From Myxococcales bacterium (GTDB lineage: Bacteria; Myxococcota; Polyangia; Fen-1088): 5,647 nt of DNA. Positions 4,424 through 5,647 of the stretch are shown here, one piece after another. A model generated the notes under the pieces. That model saw nothing but the letters and a program-made list of their open reading frames with translations, was not told where the DNA came from and did no database searches. Location: assembly GCA_003153875.1 (NCBI GenBank), contig PMBY01000516.1:5489-11135 (forward strand), read 5' to 3'. A program made the translations under genes and the position numbers. The first letter of the stretch is position 1. Each line of letters opens with the position of its first letter.

Positions 4424-5425
4424 CTATTTCTGAGCCTTGCGCTTCTCGAAAGCGTCCATCCATTGGCGACAACGCTTCTGTGTGGCCGAGAGCTGCTCGC
4501 GTGGGAGGGCTGCGCCTATCGAGTCGCGGAGCTTGGGAATGGCCTCTTTCTTTGCGTCCTTGTTGAGGGCGGAAGCAAGATTCGCCCAGAAGTATGCCTC
4601 TGCATAGTCCTGTGGCACTCCTTCCCCCTTGGCGTAGGAGACGCCGAGGTTGAGCTGCGCCTCGACGTCGCCGTGGTCAGCCGCCTTCTTCCACCAGCGG
4701 ACAGCCTCGGGGTAGTCCTGTGGCACTCCCTCCCCTTTGGCGCACGCCGAGCCGAGAAGGAATTGCGCGGTGGTGTTGCCCTGGTCGGCGGCCTTTCTGT
4801 ACCAGCGCGCGGCTTCCGCGTAGTCCTGTGGCACGCCCATCCCGGTGGCGTAGGCGAGGCCGAGTAATCCCTGCGCCTCGACACCTCCCTGGTCGGCGGC
4901 CTTTCTGTACCAGCGCGCGGCTTCTACGTGATCTTGTGGTACTCCCATCCCGTTGGCGTAGGCGAAGCCGAGGCTGAATTGCGCCCAGCTGTTGCCCTGG
5001 TCGGCGGACTCTCTGTACCAGCGCGCGGCTTCTACGTGATCTTGTGGCACTCCCTCCCCCTCGGTGTAGGCCCTACCGAGGCTGAATTGCGCCTGGTCGT
5101 TTCCCTGGTCGGCGGCCTTCTTCCACCAGAAGACAGCCTCCTCGAAGTCCTGTAGCACGCCGTAGCGATTCGGTCCTGTCCAGCCCGCTCCGGCGTAGAG
5201 GAGGCCGAGGCGGTATTGAGCGTTGGCATCGCCTTGGGCCGCGGCCTTCCTGAGCGCGCGCCCGGTCTTTGTCTTGTCCCATGGCGAGCCTTTGCCAACG
5301 TGCCGATCCCTGTCGGATTCAGCCTGTGGCTTGCCCCCCGTCTGCTGTGTCTTCGCCGGAACGTCGGGTAGGGGATCTGCGGCAGCCACCAAGGAAGAAA
5401 GCAGGAGGGCGTGTGCGAATCCCAT
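4424..5425 (-). CDS. Sel1-repeat (TPR-like) protein, probably exported
   Basis: From ATG 5425 this is a 333-aa protein. A short hydrophobic segment (residues 5-16, HALLLSSLVAAA before DP) looks like a signal peptide. A charged spacer follows, then six Sel1 repeats at about residues 66-288. The first is about 43 residues with an insertion. The next five are 36 residues each, of the form AQxxLGxAYAxGxGVPQD-x2-EAxxWYRKAADQG. The C-terminal 45 residues are a charged helical cap often found in such proteins. Sel1 repeats form alpha-solenoids that bind other proteins, often at the envelope or in signalling. The start is unsure: no Shine-Dalgarno lies close to ATG 5425, and the frame stays open upstream through a penicillin-binding-protein-like segment to the window edge, so the gene may be the 3' part of a fusion reaching 5647. 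The stop is TAG at 4424-4426. Confidence 0.82.
   Translation of the reverse strand: MGFAHALLLSSLVAAADPLPDVPAKTQQTGGKPQAESDRDRHVGKGSPWDKTKTGRALRKAAAQGDANAQYRLGLLYAGAGWTGPNRYGVLQDFEEAVFWWKKAADQGNDQAQFSLGRAYTEGEGVPQDHVEAARWYRESADQGNSWAQFSLGFAYANGMGVPQDHVEAARWYRKAADQGGVEAQGLLGLAYATGMGVPQDYAEAARWYRKAADQGNTTAQFLLGSACAKGEGVPQDYPEAVRWWKKAADHGDVEAQLNLGVSYAKGEGVPQDYAEAYFWANLASALNKDAKKEAIPKLRDSIGAALPREQLSATQKRCRQWMDAFEKRKAQK
4562..5101 (-). repeat. Five tandem 108-bp DNA repeats encoding Sel1 units
   Basis: Repeat units begin at about 5101, 4993, 4885, 4777 and 4669 (minus strand), each 108 bp. They are similar at DNA level as well as protein level. For example, the stretch around CTGTACCAGCGCGCGGCTTC recurs with almost no change at about 4903 and 5011, exactly 108 bases apart. 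Such identity implies recent duplication or gene conversion and allows copy-number change by recombination. Confidence 0.75.
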
Positions 5426-5647
5426 TCGCGAAGATCTTGCAACCGTCTCCTGTTTTTCACAAGATAGGTTGCCGCCGGTGTCGTTGGCGCGCACGCCGGC
5501 GGGCCGCTCCCAGGGGATGTCCCGCAGGGGCTGGCCGGCGGTGGTCTCCGAGAGAAAGCGCGCGGCCATGGGCACGGTCAGCATGAAGGCAGCGTCCTTG
5601 TATCCAAGCGGCCGCTCGCGCCGGTCGTCGCCGATCCAGGTGGTGAT
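5426..5647 (-). CDS. C-terminal end of a class A penicillin-binding protein (PBP1A-like), partial, no stop before the Sel1 gene
   Basis: The minus-strand frame entering at 5647 encodes ITTWIGDDRRERPLGYKD, then LTVPMAARFL, then IPWERPAGVRANDTGG. This follows the end of the transpeptidase domain of bifunctional PBP1A proteins: a T.WvG.Ddr..LG strand, the .P.w..fm helix, and the closing P.gV...d..tG strand. These enzymes polymerise and cross-link peptidoglycan at the outer face of the cytoplasmic membrane. Similarity fades after about 5465, and the frame runs without a stop into the Sel1 protein. The gene may therefore encode a PBP-Sel1 fusion. Alternatively it has lost its own C-terminal tail and stop by recombination. 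Only about 60 residues are visible, so the assignment rests on a short motif set. Confidence 0.55.

Noticed and set aside
4397..4867. 156-codon plus-strand frame opposite the Sel1 gene
   Set aside because: It is a mirror of the Sel1 repeats; the repeated VVLWHSLPFG pattern is the antisense reading of the Sel1 codons.
4562..5101. Regular DNA repeats as a CRISPR array
   Set aside because: The 108-bp units are whole Sel1 coding repeats with no unique spacers.

Overview
The window has mosaic base composition. The HNH endonuclease gene and the penicillin-binding-protein/Sel1 region are GC-rich (bases 1441-1500 are 41/60 G+C). The reading frame at 99-785 is much poorer (bases 541-600 are 26/60), and the RusA/nuclease operon is intermediate (bases 3181-3240 are 34/60). 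A DUF222-HNH (13E12-type) protein, a Vgb-type propeller fragment with a Gly-rich linker, a Sel1-repeat protein and a class A penicillin-binding-protein tail together suggest a high-GC soil bacterium. My best guess is Myxococcota (Polyangiales-like), but this is an inference from family resemblance, not proof.

Left part, mostly plus strand. The last 23 codons of a Lys/Ala-rich protein (3-74) are followed by an unrecognised 228-aa protein with a weak ParB-like motif (99-785). A minus-strand remnant of a virginiamycin B lyase-like propeller (919-1227) comes next. Then there is an intact DUF222-HNH endonuclease (1251-2510). Its start codon lies 8 nt from a good -10 box, so the mRNA is probably leaderless. 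The promoter overlaps a near-perfect palindrome resembling a LexA box. A type II toxin-antitoxin locus follows: the antitoxin is intact (2539-2778), but the ParE/RelE-type toxin has lost its middle and is frameshifted (2775-2959).

Centre, minus strand (4180 down to 2956). Three reading frames are chained by 4-base stop/start overlaps: a RusA-family Holliday junction resolvase, a PD-(D/E)XK nuclease with an acidic C-terminal domain, and a 53-codon Cys/Trp-rich frame starting with GTG. A compact inverted repeat sits just upstream of the first gene. This is the best candidate for an undescribed system, either a phage-derived recombination module or a nuclease-based defence cassette.

Right part, minus strand. 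After a 243-base gap containing a long imperfect hairpin, a six-repeat Sel1 protein with a probable signal peptide is in frame, without a stop, with the C-terminal end of a PBP1A-like transpeptidase that runs off the window edge. This could be a true fusion or the scar of a recombination.

Overall the stretch reads as an accessory region: two nuclease loci, a decayed toxin, a decayed propeller gene and a possibly truncated housekeeping gene lie within 5.6 kb.
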